A DNA stretch of 64,000 bases from Xanthomonas rydalmerensis (GCF_033170385.1 NZ_CP126170.1:3434001-3498000); one strand, 5' to 3'; positions 38,783 to 47,472 are shown, counted from the stretch's first letter. The notes: generated from the letters alone by a model not told the origin. Translations and numbers: made by a program.

Positions 38783-39340
38783 ATGACCGAGTCGCCCGAT
38801 CACGACGAAGCAGGACAATTGCTGGTCGCCACCGCCACCGGCGACAGCGCTGCGTTCGAACGCCTGTACCGCACCACCTCCTCGCGCCTGTTCGGCGTGT
38901 GCCTGCGCATCGTGCCGCAGCGCGGCGAAGCCGAGGACGTGTTGCAGGAGGTGTTCTCCGCGGTCTGGCGCAAGGCCGCGCAATTCGATCCGCAGCGCGC
39001 ACGCGGCCTCACCTGGCTCACCATGATCGCCCGCAACAAGGCCATCGATTATCTGCGCGCACGCGCGCCTGCGCGGCAGTCGGTGGCGCTGGACGACGCC
39101 GGCGAGCTGCAGGACGAAGGCCGCGATCCGCTCGCCGACACCGAGTGGCGGGTGGCCGGCCGACGCCTGGACGTGTGCATGGGCGAACTGGAGCCGCCGC
39201 GCGGCGAGCTGATCCGCACCGCGTTCTTCGAAGGCATCACCTATGAGGAACTGGCCCAGCGCAGCGGCACGCCGCTGGGTACGGTCAAGAGCTGGATCCG
39301 CCGCAGCCTGGCCAAACTGAAAGCGTGCCTGGAACGATGA
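38783..39340 (+). CDS. ECF-family RNA polymerase sigma factor
   Basis: 185 residues. Region 2 (about residues 25-95) has FERLYRTTSSRLFGVCLRIV, the -10-binding EDVLQEVFSAVWRKA and GLTWLTMIARNKAIDYLRARAP; region 4 (about 125-183) has TYEELAQRSGTPLGTVKSWIRRSLAKLK for -35 binding. No region 1.1 or 3, as expected. The stop overlaps the anti-sigma start (ATGA). With the lipid-modification cluster that follows on the same strand, it is the likely regulator of those genes. Similar sigma/anti-sigma pairs control CFA-type genes in other proteobacteria during singlet-oxygen or membrane stress (RpoE-ChrR in Rhodobacter). Confidence 0.93.
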   Translation: MTESPDHDEAGQLLVATATGDSAAFERLYRTTSSRLFGVCLRIVPQRGEAEDVLQEVFSAVWRKAAQFDPQRARGLTWLTMIARNKAIDYLRARAPARQSVALDDAGELQDEGRDPLADTEWRVAGRRLDVCMGELEPPRGELIRTAFFEGITYEELAQRSGTPLGTVKSWIRRSLAKLKACLER

Positions 39341-40125
39341 ACGCCTCCGTGCCCGATCCGCAGGAAACCCCGCCGCCGCGCGACGTGCTGGCCGGCGAGT
39401 ACGTGCTCGGCGTGCTCGACGCGCAGGAGCGCCGTGCCGCCGAGGCGCGCATCGACAGCGACCACGAGTTCGCCGCAGCGGTGCTGCAGTGGCAACAGCA
39501 CCTGATGCCACTGGCCGACGAGATCGCCCCGGTGGAGGTACCCGAACGCGTGTGGGTGCGCATCCGCGCCTCGCTGGGCCTGGATGCGCTGGCGCCGCGC
39601 GCGCGCCCTGCCGCACCCGGGTTCTGGGACAGCGTGCGGACCTGGCGCTGGCTCAGCGCCGGCGGCTTCGCCACCGCCACCGCCTGCCTGCTGGCGCTGC
39701 TGCTGGCGCGCGCGCCGGTGCCGCCGCCGGCTACGCAGCCGCCGCCGGTCGCCACCACCACGCCCAAGCCCAGCGGCATCGCGATGACCTCCACGCTGAT
39801 GCAGGACGACGGCAAGCCCGGCTATGTGGCGCTGATGGACGCCGACAAGCGCAGCATCACCCTCACCCCGCTGGGCGGCAACCGCGACAACGCCCGCGTG
39901 CCTGAGCTGTGGCTGATCCCGGCCGACGGCAAGGCGCGCTCGATGGGCGTGTTCGACGAGGCCAAGGCGCGCGTGGCACGCATTCCCGATGCGTTGATGC
40001 CCTTGCTCAGCGACGGCGCCGTGCTGGCAGTGACCATGGAACCGCCCGGCGGCGCGCCCGGCGGTGTGGCCACCGGCCCGGTCGTGGCCAAGGGCGGCAT
40101 CAGCACCTTGCAACTGGCGCCGTAG
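39337..40125 (+). CDS. RskA-type anti-sigma factor
   Basis: 262 residues from the ATG at 39337. The cytoplasmic anti-sigma domain (about 10-85, LAGEYVLGVLDAQERRAAEARI) is followed by one membrane helix (about 102-124) and a periplasmic RskA domain (about 140-262, with PELWLIPADGKARSMGVF and AVTMEPPGG). It should hold the ECF factor inactive at the membrane until an envelope signal triggers release, by proteolysis in the better-known members. There is no HxxxCxxC zinc motif and only one Cys, in the helix, so it is not a ChrR-type sensor. Two in-frame upstream codons could also start it. Confidence 0.9.
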   Translation: MNASVPDPQETPPPRDVLAGEYVLGVLDAQERRAAEARIDSDHEFAAAVLQWQQHLMPLADEIAPVEVPERVWVRIRASLGLDALAPRARPAAPGFWDSVRTWRWLSAGGFATATACLLALLLARAPVPPPATQPPPVATTTPKPSGIAMTSTLMQDDGKPGYVALMDADKRSITLTPLGGNRDNARVPELWLIPADGKARSMGVFDEAKARVARIPDALMPLLSDGAVLAVTMEPPGGAPGGVATGPVVAKGGISTLQLAP

Positions 40126-40615
40126 ACAATTCCCCTTCTCCCATCGGGGCATGGATTTCCCTTCTCCCCTCGGGACCATGGCCCCCTTTTCGGGGGAAGG
40201 TGCCCCGAAGGGGCGGATGAGGGTACGGGCGAAGCCTCGTGGACCTGATTCCGCGAGCGCTTCGCTCCGTACCCTCACCCCAACCCCTCTCCCGATGGGA
40301 GAGGGGCAATAACGCCTCGGCGCTCCAGGCGCCTTGCATCGCCGCGGAGAAGCCGTGCCACGCGTAGGCTGTGCCGTTCTCACCTGAAAGAACACGGCGC
40401 GCATTCACCCGCTCACCACTCGTCTGCCGTCAGCATCGACGCCGCCATCGCGCATCCGCACGACAGCCGAGATCTTCCGATTCGCGCAACGCCTGCGCTG
40501 CGCTGTCGTGGCCGCAATGCCTCGCAAGCAGCTGTGCAGGGGAAATGCGACGCGGGTGCATCCGTCTTCCGGTTTCGCTCGTATCGCTCCCCAAGTCCCC
40601 CAATGAGACGCGCTT
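40126..40615. other. 490-base spacer between anti-sigma gene and lipid cluster
   Basis: The first 185 bases are a large palindromic repeat (listed separately). The rest (about 40313-40615) has no convincing gene on either strand and probably carries the promoter of the desaturase operon. I could not recognise a clear ECF-type -35/-10 pair by eye. Confidence 0.6.
40129..40312. repeat. Large palindromic intergenic repeat
   Basis: The ends are inverted copies (CCCCTTCTCCCATCGGG near 40131, CCCGATGGGAGAGGGG near 40292), and inner parts GGATGAGGGTACGGG and CCGTACCCTCACCCC also pair. A related copy is at 51817-51906. Such 'CCCTCACCCCAACCCCTCTCCC' elements are common in xanthomonads. Confidence 0.75.
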
Positions 40616-41593
40616 GTGCCGAGTCCCGTTCCGGAACCCCGCCCTGCCTCAACCCCGCCTGCGCCGCCTGGCCGCATCCTGCGCACCTTGCGGCGCTGGT
40701 TCGACACCAGCGCCGAGATCGAGCTGGACCCGGCGCGCGCCGACCGCATCGACTGGCTGCGCGCCGCGCCCTACATCGGCCTGCACCTGGCGTGCCTGGG
40801 CGTGTTCTGGGTCGGCGTGTCGTGGTTCGCCGTCGGCATGGCCGTGGCGATGTACGCGGTGCGCATGTTCGCGCTCACCGGCTTCTACCACCGCTATTTC
40901 GCCCACCGCGCGTTCAAGACCTCGCGCCCGGTGCAGTTCCTGTTCGCCGCGATCGGCGCCACCTGCGTGCAACGCGGGCCGCTGTGGTGGGCGGCGCACC
41001 ACCGCAACCATCATCGCCACACCGACACGCCGGCCGATCCGCATTCGCCGCGCCAGCACGGCTTCTGGTGGAGCCATAGCGGCTGGTTCCTGACCCCGCG
41101 CGGTTTCCGCACCGATTGGGAAGCGATCCCGGACCTGCGCCGCTTCCCCGAACTGCGCTTCCTCGACCGCTTCGACCTGCTGCTGCCGGTGCTGCTGGCG
41201 CTGGCGCTGTTCCTGCTCGGCGGGTGGCTGCAGCAGCACGTGCCGCAGCTCGGCACCGATGGCCCGCAGTTGTTGGTGTGGGGCTTCTTCGTCTCCACCG
41301 TGGCGCTGTTCCATGCCACCTTCACCATCAACTCGCTGGCGCACCGCTTCGGCAGCCGCCGCTTCGACACCCGCGACGACAGCCGCAACAACCTGTGGCT
41401 GGCGCTGCTGACCTTCGGCGAAGGCTGGCACAACAACCATCATTTCTTCCCCGGTGCCGCACGCCAGGGTTTCCGCTGGTGGGAACTGGACCTGACCTGG
41501 TATGGGCTGAAGGCGCTGTCGTGGACCCGCGTGATCCGCGAGCTCAAGCCGGTGCCGGCCGGGCTGGTGCGCGCACAGGCGCGGACTCGATGA
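40616..41593 (+). CDS. Membrane acyl-lipid/acyl-CoA desaturase
   Basis: 325 residues, GTG start (40616). Three histidine boxes bind the di-iron centre: HRYFAHR at 92-98, HHRNHHRH at 128-135 and HNNHH at 272-276. Hydrophobic segments at about 50-90 and 185-250 form the membrane anchor. This is the delta-9 desaturase type, which puts a cis double bond in saturated acyl chains. It starts the polycistronic cluster; the stop overlaps the next ATG. A supply of unsaturated chains is what the downstream CFA-type methyltransferases need. No cytochrome b5 domain is fused. Confidence 0.93.
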   Translation: MPSPVPEPRPASTPPAPPGRILRTLRRWFDTSAEIELDPARADRIDWLRAAPYIGLHLACLGVFWVGVSWFAVGMAVAMYAVRMFALTGFYHRYFAHRAFKTSRPVQFLFAAIGATCVQRGPLWWAAHHRNHHRHTDTPADPHSPRQHGFWWSHSGWFLTPRGFRTDWEAIPDLRRFPELRFLDRFDLLLPVLLALALFLLGGWLQQHVPQLGTDGPQLLVWGFFVSTVALFHATFTINSLAHRFGSRRFDTRDDSRNNLWLALLTFGEGWHNNHHFFPGAARQGFRWWELDLTWYGLKALSWTRVIRELKPVPAGLVRAQARTR

Positions 41594-42843
41594 GCCGGAT
41601 CGCGGTGGTGGGCTCGGGGATCGCCGGCCTCGGCGCGGCGTGGCTGCTGTCGCAGCGTCACGAGGTGACGCTGTACGAAGCGGCCGATTATCTCGGCGGC
41701 CATACCCATACCCATGCGATCGAACTGGACGGCGTGGAGTACGCGGTGGACAGCGGCTTCATCGTGTTCAATCCACAGCACTACCCGCTGCTGAGCGCGC
41801 TGTTCGCGCGGCTCGGGGTGGCGTCGCAGCCGACCACGATGAGTTTCTCGGTGCACGAGGAACGCACCGGACTGGAGTACAACGCCGGCACGCTCGATGG
41901 GCTGTTTAGCCAGCGCCGCAACCTGCTGTCGCCGCGCTTCTGGCGCATGCTGCGCGACCTCCGGCGGTTCTACCGGGAGGCGCCGCAGGCGCTGCACGAC
42001 GCCACCCTGGCGCAACTGACCCTCGGCGAGTTCCTGCAGCGCCACGGCTACTCCGAGGTATTCCGCGACGCGCACCTGGTGCCGATGGCCTCGGCGCTAT
42101 GGTCCTCGCCCTCGCGGCAGATCCTCGACTTCCCGATGCGCCAGCTGATCGGCTTCATGGCCAACCACCACATGCTGCAGGTCAGCGGCCGTCCGCAGTG
42201 GCAGGTGGTGCGTGGCGGCTCGAACAGCTATGTGCGTGCGCTGCGCAGCCGCTGGCGCGTGCGCGAGCGGCTGGGCACGCCGGTGCGCGCGCTGCAGCGG
42301 ACCGCGCACGGCAGCGTCGCGATCGCCTGCGATGCCGACACCCAGCAATACGACCATGCGGTGCTGGCCTGCCACGCCGACGACGCGCTGCGCCTGCTCA
42401 CCGATCCCAGCGAGGACGAAACCGAGATCCTCGGCGCGATCGGCTACCAGGACAACGAGACCGTGCTGCACACCGACGCGCGCGTGCTGCCGCGCGACCG
42501 CCGCGCCTGGGCCGCCTGGAACGCGCACGTGCCGGCCGATCCGGACGCGCCGTGCACGGTCAGCTACTGGATGAACGCCCTGCAGTCGCTGCAGGCGCCG
42601 CAGCCGTTCATCGTCAGCCTCAACCGCAGCGACGCGATCGATCCGGCCAAGGTGCTGCGGCGCATGCGCTACCGCCATCCGCTGCAGACCCAGGCGTCGG
42701 TGGCGGCGCAGGCACGCAAGGGCGAGATCCAGGGCCAGCGCAACACCTGGTTCGCCGGTGCCGGCTGGGGCTTCGGCTTCCACGAGGACGGCCTGCGCAG
42801 CGCGGTCGACGTGGCCGCGGCACTGGGGGTACCCTGGTCATGA
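41590..42843 (+). CDS. FAD-dependent oxidoreductase (amine-oxidase/desaturase-like)
   Basis: 417 residues. The dinucleotide-binding fold starts the protein: IAVVGSGIAGLGAAWLLSQRHEVTLYEAADYLGGHTHTH. The substrate region has VDSGFIVFNPQHYPLLSALFARLGV, and the C-terminal FAD segment is NTWFAGAGWGFGFHEDGLRSA. It belongs to the COG2907 family of NAD/FAD-binding proteins that almost always lie beside DUF1365 and CFA synthase genes. Members may oxidise or isomerise the acyl chain; related proteins act in methylated and furan fatty acid routes. Coupled to both neighbours by ATGA. Confidence 0.9.
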   Translation: MSRIAVVGSGIAGLGAAWLLSQRHEVTLYEAADYLGGHTHTHAIELDGVEYAVDSGFIVFNPQHYPLLSALFARLGVASQPTTMSFSVHEERTGLEYNAGTLDGLFSQRRNLLSPRFWRMLRDLRRFYREAPQALHDATLAQLTLGEFLQRHGYSEVFRDAHLVPMASALWSSPSRQILDFPMRQLIGFMANHHMLQVSGRPQWQVVRGGSNSYVRALRSRWRVRERLGTPVRALQRTAHGSVAIACDADTQQYDHAVLACHADDALRLLTDPSEDETEILGAIGYQDNETVLHTDARVLPRDRRAWAAWNAHVPADPDAPCTVSYWMNALQSLQAPQPFIVSLNRSDAIDPAKVLRRMRYRHPLQTQASVAAQARKGEIQGQRNTWFAGAGWGFGFHEDGLRSAVDVAAALGVPWS

Positions 42844-43709
42844 CGCTGATGCGCCGCGCTGCCGTGCCCGCCCCGCCGGCTGGCGCCGTCTCGACAACGT
42901 CGGCGGCGGCGGGCACGACCTTGCATGGTCTGCACAGCGCGGTGTACACCGGCTGGGTGCGGCATCGCCGCTATGCGCCCAAGGCGCTGGCGTTCCGTTA
43001 TCCGCTGTTCCTGCTGTACCTGGACCTGGACGAACTGGAGCAGGTGTTCGCGCGGCGCTGGCTGTGGTCGGTGAACCGGCGCAACGTGGCCGAGTTCCGC
43101 CGCAGCGACTATCTGGGCGACCCCGCGCAGCCGCTGGACGAGGCGGTGCGCGACCGCGTGCAGCAGCACACCGGCGAGCGCCCGCTGGGCCCGGTGCGCA
43201 TGCTCACCCACCTGCGCTACTTCGGCCACTGCTTCAATCCGGTCACGTTCTACTACTGCCACGATGCGCAGCAGCGGCTGCACAGCATCGTCGCCGAGAT
43301 CACCAACACGCCATGGCGGCAACGCCACGCCTACGTGCTGCCGATGGCAGAAGCGCGTAGTCACGGCGCCACGCACGCCTGGCGCTTCGCCAAGCGCTTC
43401 CACGTCTCGCCGTTCATGGCGATGGCGCACACCTACGCCTGGCGCTTCAGCGAGCCCGGCGCGCAACTGCGCGTGCACATGGACGTGCTCGATCCCACGC
43501 CGGCGACGACGCGGCGGCGCTTCGACGCCACCCTGGTGCTCGAGCGCCGCGCCCTCGACGGCGCCAGCCTGGCGCAGGCGCTGCTGCGCTATCCGGCGAT
43601 GACCCTGCAGGTCATGGCCAAGATCCACTGGCAGGCGCTGCGGCTGTGGCTGCGTGGCAACCCGGTGCACGACCATCCCGACCATTCCCTTCCGCGAGAA
43701 CGCCGATGA
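42840..43709 (+). CDS. DUF1365 family protein
   Basis: 289 residues. Recognisable DUF1365 blocks: LHSAVYTGWVRHRRYAPKALAFRYPLFLLYLDLDEL, LTHLRYFGHCFNPVTFYYCHD, EITNTPWRQRHAYVLP and the FAKRFHVSPFMAMAHTYAWRF region, with a C-terminal hydrophobic IHWQALRLWLRG. The function is unproven, but it is encoded with CFA synthase and the FAD protein in many proteobacteria, and related genes are induced by singlet oxygen in Rhodobacter. The Ala/Pro-rich first 28 residues are not conserved. Confidence 0.9.
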   Translation: MTLMRRAAVPAPPAGAVSTTSAAAGTTLHGLHSAVYTGWVRHRRYAPKALAFRYPLFLLYLDLDELEQVFARRWLWSVNRRNVAEFRRSDYLGDPAQPLDEAVRDRVQQHTGERPLGPVRMLTHLRYFGHCFNPVTFYYCHDAQQRLHSIVAEITNTPWRQRHAYVLPMAEARSHGATHAWRFAKRFHVSPFMAMAHTYAWRFSEPGAQLRVHMDVLDPTPATTRRRFDATLVLERRALDGASLAQALLRYPAMTLQVMAKIHWQALRLWLRGNPVHDHPDHSLPRERR

Positions 43710-45019
43710 ACGCTCCGCATGCGCCCTCTTCCGCCGCCGCGCTGACCCCGGCCGCCGCCCCGATGCGCGGTCTCGATCGCCTGCTGCGGCAACGCCTGCT
43801 CGCCACGCTGGACGGCCTGCGCGAGGGCCAGTTGCGCATCGAGGAGGCCGGCACGCTGACCACGCTGGGCGATGCCAGCGCCGGCGCCGACGCGCTGCAG
43901 GCGCACCTGCGCATCCACGACCCGCGCTTCTACCGCCAGGCCGCGCTCAACGGCAGCGTCGGCGTCGGCGAGGCGTACATGGACGGGCTGTGGGACTGCG
44001 ACGACCTGGTCGCGCTGGTGCGCCTGCTGGTACGCAACCGCGACCGCCTGGACGCGATGGAAACCGGTCTGGCCCGGCTCGGCGGCCTGGCGATGCGTGG
44101 CCTGCACGCGTTCGCGCGCAACACCCGCGCCGGCAGCCGCCGCAACATCGCCGCGCACTACGACCTGGGCAACCAGCTGTTCGAACTGTTCCTGGATCGC
44201 AACCTGATGTACTCCTCGGCGATCTTTCGCGAGGCCGACGCCGCCTTGGGCGAGGCTGCGCTGGAGCGCGCGGCCGAACGCAAGCTGCAGCGCATCTGCG
44301 CCAAGCTCGACCTGCAGCCGCACCACCACCTGGTCGAGATCGGCACCGGTTGGGGTGGCTTCGCGCTATATGCCGCCAAGCACCACGGCTGCCGCGTCAC
44401 CACCACCACCATCTCGCGCGAGCAGTACGAACTGGCCCGACAGCGCATCGCCGTCGCCGGGCTGTCGGACCGGGTCGAGGTGCTGCTGCGCGACTACCGC
44501 GATCTCGACGGCCGCTACGACCGCCTGGTCTCGATCGAGATGATCGAGGCGATCGGCCACCAGTACCTGGACACCTACTTCGGCAAGGTCGGCAGCCTGC
44601 TCAAGGACGACGGCCAGGCGCTGATCCAGGCCATCACCATCGAGGATCATCGCTACGCGCAGGCGCTCAAGTCGGTGGACTTCATCAAGCGCCACATCTT
44701 CCCGGGCAGCTTCATTCCCTCGGTGGCGGCGATGACCGGCGCGATCGGCCGCGCCAGCGACCTGCGCCTGTTCAACCTGGAAGACATCGGCCCCAGCTAC
44801 GCGTTGACCCTGCGCGCCTGGCGCGAGCGCTTCATGGCCAAGTTGCCGCAGGTGCGCGCGCTCGGCTACGACGAACGTTTCATCCGCATGTGGGAGTTCT
44901 ACCTGGCGTACTGCGAAGGCGGCTTCCTGGAGCGTTCGATCGGCGACGTGCACCTGTGGCTGAGCAAGCCGCGCGCGCGGCCGGCGCAGTTCGCGCCGGC
45001 GCTGGCGGACGACGCATGA
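43706..45019 (+). CDS. cfa: Cyclopropane-fatty-acid-phospholipid synthase family methyltransferase
   Basis: 437 residues. N-terminal lipid-binding domain (about 20-125, GSVGVGEAYMDGLWDCDDL), then NIAAHYDLGNQLFELFLDRNLMYSSAIF, SAM site VEIGTGWGGFALYAA (about 210-224), TISREQYELARQRI, SIEMIEAIGHQYLDTYF and the C-terminal NLEDIGPSYALTLRAWRERF, all typical of CFA synthase. It adds a methylene (or in some relatives a methyl) group across cis double bonds of membrane lipid chains. Because it lies in a sigma-controlled cluster with an FAD protein and DUF1365, its product may be processed further. Confidence 0.93.
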   Translation: MNAPHAPSSAAALTPAAAPMRGLDRLLRQRLLATLDGLREGQLRIEEAGTLTTLGDASAGADALQAHLRIHDPRFYRQAALNGSVGVGEAYMDGLWDCDDLVALVRLLVRNRDRLDAMETGLARLGGLAMRGLHAFARNTRAGSRRNIAAHYDLGNQLFELFLDRNLMYSSAIFREADAALGEAALERAAERKLQRICAKLDLQPHHHLVEIGTGWGGFALYAAKHHGCRVTTTTISREQYELARQRIAVAGLSDRVEVLLRDYRDLDGRYDRLVSIEMIEAIGHQYLDTYFGKVGSLLKDDGQALIQAITIEDHRYAQALKSVDFIKRHIFPGSFIPSVAAMTGAIGRASDLRLFNLEDIGPSYALTLRAWRERFMAKLPQVRALGYDERFIRMWEFYLAYCEGGFLERSIGDVHLWLSKPRARPAQFAPALADDA

Positions 45020-45561
45020 GCAACCTGATCAACTACCTCGCCCTGCAGGGGCTGTGGCTGGCCGCAGTGGTCGGCGCCGCGCACGGGCTGGCCTGGGCCG
45101 GCCCGGCGGCGCTGGCGCTGTTCGCGCTGTACCAGTTGTGGCCGCGCCGCCGTGCCCGCGGCGACGCCGCGCTGATCGCACTGGCGCTGCCGCTGGGCGC
45201 CGGTGTCGATGCCGCCATGCGCGCCGGCGACTGGGTGCGCTACGCCGCCGCGCCGCCATCGCCGTGGCCGCCGCTGTGGATCCTGGCGCTGTGGGCCGGC
45301 TTCGCGCTGACCTTCCAGCATTCGCTGGCCTGGGTGATGCGCCATCCCTGGCGCGCGGCGCTGTTCGGCGCCACTGCCGGCCCGTTGGGCTATGTGCTGG
45401 CCGCACGCGGCTGGCAAGCGGTGACGCTGGTGCAGCCATTGCCGCAGGCGCTGCTGGCGCTGGCCCTGGGCTGGGCCGCGGCACTGACCCTGCTGAGCCT
45501 GGCCACGCGGCGCCTGAGCGCCGCCGCGCCGGTGCTGTCGGCAACCGGAGCGGCGCGATGA
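45016..45561 (+). CDS. DUF2878 membrane protein
   Basis: 181 residues with about six hydrophobic segments starting LINYLALQGLWLAAVVGAAHGL. The pattern and RAGDWVRYAAAPPSPWPPLWILALWAGFALTFQHSLAWV match the DUF2878 family, which accompanies CFA clusters in many bacteria. Function unknown; perhaps it helps the lipid-modifying enzymes in the inner membrane. ATGA overlaps on both sides. Confidence 0.85.
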   Translation: MSNLINYLALQGLWLAAVVGAAHGLAWAGPAALALFALYQLWPRRRARGDAALIALALPLGAGVDAAMRAGDWVRYAAAPPSPWPPLWILALWAGFALTFQHSLAWVMRHPWRAALFGATAGPLGYVLAARGWQAVTLVQPLPQALLALALGWAAALTLLSLATRRLSAAAPVLSATGAAR

Positions 45562-46340
45562 ACGCCTGGCCGTTGTTGCATGTGGGCGTGTTCACCGTGC
45601 TGGTCATGCTCGCCGGCTGGGCCTGGCAGCGGCAGACCCGCAACGCCGGCGTGGTCGACGTGCTGTGGTCGGCGTGCATGGCGCTGACCGCGGTGTACTG
45701 CGCCTGGCGCGTCGACGGCGCGCTGCTGCCGCGCGTGCTGACCGCGGTGCTGGGTGGACTATGGGGCGCGCGCCTGGCCTGGCACCTGGGCGTGCGCGTG
45801 TTCGGCGATGCCCACGAGGATGGCCGCTATCGCGCCCTGCGCGAGCACTGGCACGGCGACCAGCGCAAGTTCCTGGCGTTCTTCCTCGGCCAGGCGCTGG
45901 TGGTGCTGGCATTCGCGGTGCCGCTGTCGGTGGCCGCGCACAATCCGCAGCCGCAGTGGAGCGTGTGGACCACCCTGGCGGTGGCGACCTGGCTGATCGC
46001 GGTGGGCGGGGAAAGCCTGGCCGACCGGCAACTGGCCGCGTTCCGCGCCGACCCGGCGAACAAGGGCAAGACCTGTCGCCAAGGCCTGTGGCGCTATTCG
46101 CGGCATCCGAACTACTTCTTCGAATTCGTGCACTGGTTCGCCTATGTGTTCCTTGCGGTGGGCAGCGGCGCGCTGTGGGTCGGCGTTGCCGCGCTGGGGC
46201 CGGCGCTGATGTTCGCCTTCCTGTACCGGGTCACCGGGATTCCCTACACCGAACAGCAGGCCCTGCGCTCGCGCGGCCGCGACTACGCCGACTACCAGCG
46301 CAGCACCAGCGCCTTCTTCCCCATGCCGCCGCGGCACTGA
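45558..46340 (+). CDS. DUF1295 (steroid-reductase-like) membrane protein
   Basis: 260 residues with about six membrane helices. The C-terminal block CRQGLWRYSRHPNYFFEFVHWFAYVFLAV, then RVTGIPYTEQQALRSRGRDYADYQRSTSAFFP, is the DUF1295 signature, related to steroid 5-alpha-reductase and isoprenylcysteine methyltransferase folds. It may reduce or modify an unsaturated lipid using NADPH; that is inference. Coupled by ATGA to DUF2878; 21 bases before the second methyltransferase. Confidence 0.87.
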   Translation: MNAWPLLHVGVFTVLVMLAGWAWQRQTRNAGVVDVLWSACMALTAVYCAWRVDGALLPRVLTAVLGGLWGARLAWHLGVRVFGDAHEDGRYRALREHWHGDQRKFLAFFLGQALVVLAFAVPLSVAAHNPQPQWSVWTTLAVATWLIAVGGESLADRQLAAFRADPANKGKTCRQGLWRYSRHPNYFFEFVHWFAYVFLAVGSGALWVGVAALGPALMFAFLYRVTGIPYTEQQALRSRGRDYADYQRSTSAFFPMPPRH

Positions 46341-46361
46341 GCCGCGCCAGGAGATCCGCCG

Positions 46362-47438
46362 ATGTCCAGCACCTTCGCCACCTCTTCCCCGCCCGCCGCG
46401 CCAGCCGAGCCGCTGGCCACGCGCCTGGCCGAATCCGGCCTGCTGCCCGACGCCGTGCTGCGCGCGGCGATGCGCCGGCTGTGCACGCAGCGCCTGCGCG
46501 ACGAGCGCGACGGCGGCGCCGACGCGGCCTGGGAACGCCAGCGCCTGCTGATCGAATCGCTGCGCGAGAGCGCCATCGCGATCGAGACCGACGCGGCCAA
46601 CCGCCAGCACTACGAAGTGCCGCCGCGTTTCTTCGAGCTATGCCTGGGCAAGCGCCTGAAGTACAGCAGTTGCTACTGGGATGCGAGCACGCCGGACCTG
46701 GACGCGGCGGAAGAGCGCATGCTGCAGCTGTACGCCGAACGCGCGCAGCTGCGCGATCGCCAGCGCATCCTCGAACTGGGCTGCGGCTGGGGCTCGCTGA
46801 CCTTGTGGATGGCCGAGCATTTCCCCGGCGCGCGCATCACCGCGGTGTCCAACTCGCGGCCGCAGCGCGAACACATCGAAGCGCAGTGCCGCGCACGCGG
46901 GCTGAGCAACGTCAAGGTCATCACCCACGATGCCAACACACTGACCCTGCCCACCGAGAGCTACGACCGCGTGGTCTCGATCGAGATGTTCGAGCACATG
47001 CGCAACTACCGCGAACTGCTCAAGCGGGTCAGCCACTGGCTGGTGCCGGGCGGACGGCTGTTCGTGCACATCTTCTGCCATCGCGACCTGGCCTACCCGT
47101 TCGAGGTGCAGGGCGAGGACAACTGGATGGGCCGGCACTTCTTCACCGGCGGCTTGATGCCGGCGGCCGACACCCTGCTGCAGTTCCAGGACGACCTGGC
47201 GATCGAACGCCGCTGGCTCCTGTCCGGCCAGCACTACGAGAAGACCGCCAACGCCTGGCTGCACAACCAGGACCGCCATCGCGATGCGCTGATGCCGGTG
47301 CTGCAGGCCACCTACGGCGCCGACGCCAAGATCTGGTGGCAACGCTGGCGCATGTTCTGGATGGCCTGCGCGGAACTGTTCGGCTACGAACAGGGCCAGC
47401 AGTGGGGCGTGGCGCATTACCGGTTTGTGAGGCGCTGA
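46362..47438 (+). CDS. Second CFA-like SAM-dependent methyltransferase
   Basis: 358 residues. SAM site ILELGCGWGSLTLWMAE at 136-152; AVSNSRPQREHIEAQC, SIEMFEHMRNYRELLKRVSHWL and GGRLFVHIFCHRDLAYPFE are typical of the branch related to coclaurine N-methyltransferase rather than true CFA synthases. The N-terminal lipid-binding domain of CFA is replaced by a different helical part (about 15-80). It ends the cluster, with its own spacing and a start context GGAGATCCGCCG. It could methylate the acyl chain, or an unsaturated intermediate, at a second step. Confidence 0.88.
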   Translation: MSSTFATSSPPAAPAEPLATRLAESGLLPDAVLRAAMRRLCTQRLRDERDGGADAAWERQRLLIESLRESAIAIETDAANRQHYEVPPRFFELCLGKRLKYSSCYWDASTPDLDAAEERMLQLYAERAQLRDRQRILELGCGWGSLTLWMAEHFPGARITAVSNSRPQREHIEAQCRARGLSNVKVITHDANTLTLPTESYDRVVSIEMFEHMRNYRELLKRVSHWLVPGGRLFVHIFCHRDLAYPFEVQGEDNWMGRHFFTGGLMPAADTLLQFQDDLAIERRWLLSGQHYEKTANAWLHNQDRHRDALMPVLQATYGADAKIWWQRWRMFWMACAELFGYEQGQQWGVAHYRFVRR

Positions 47439-47444
47439 GGCGCC

Positions 47445-47472
47445 GGGATTGGGGAGTGGGGATTGGGGATTG
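47445..47472. repeat. GGGATTG-type heptamer array
   Basis: Four heptamers immediately after the last gene of the lipid cluster; an inverted set at 47613-47643 precedes the ridA stop. Confidence 0.75.
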
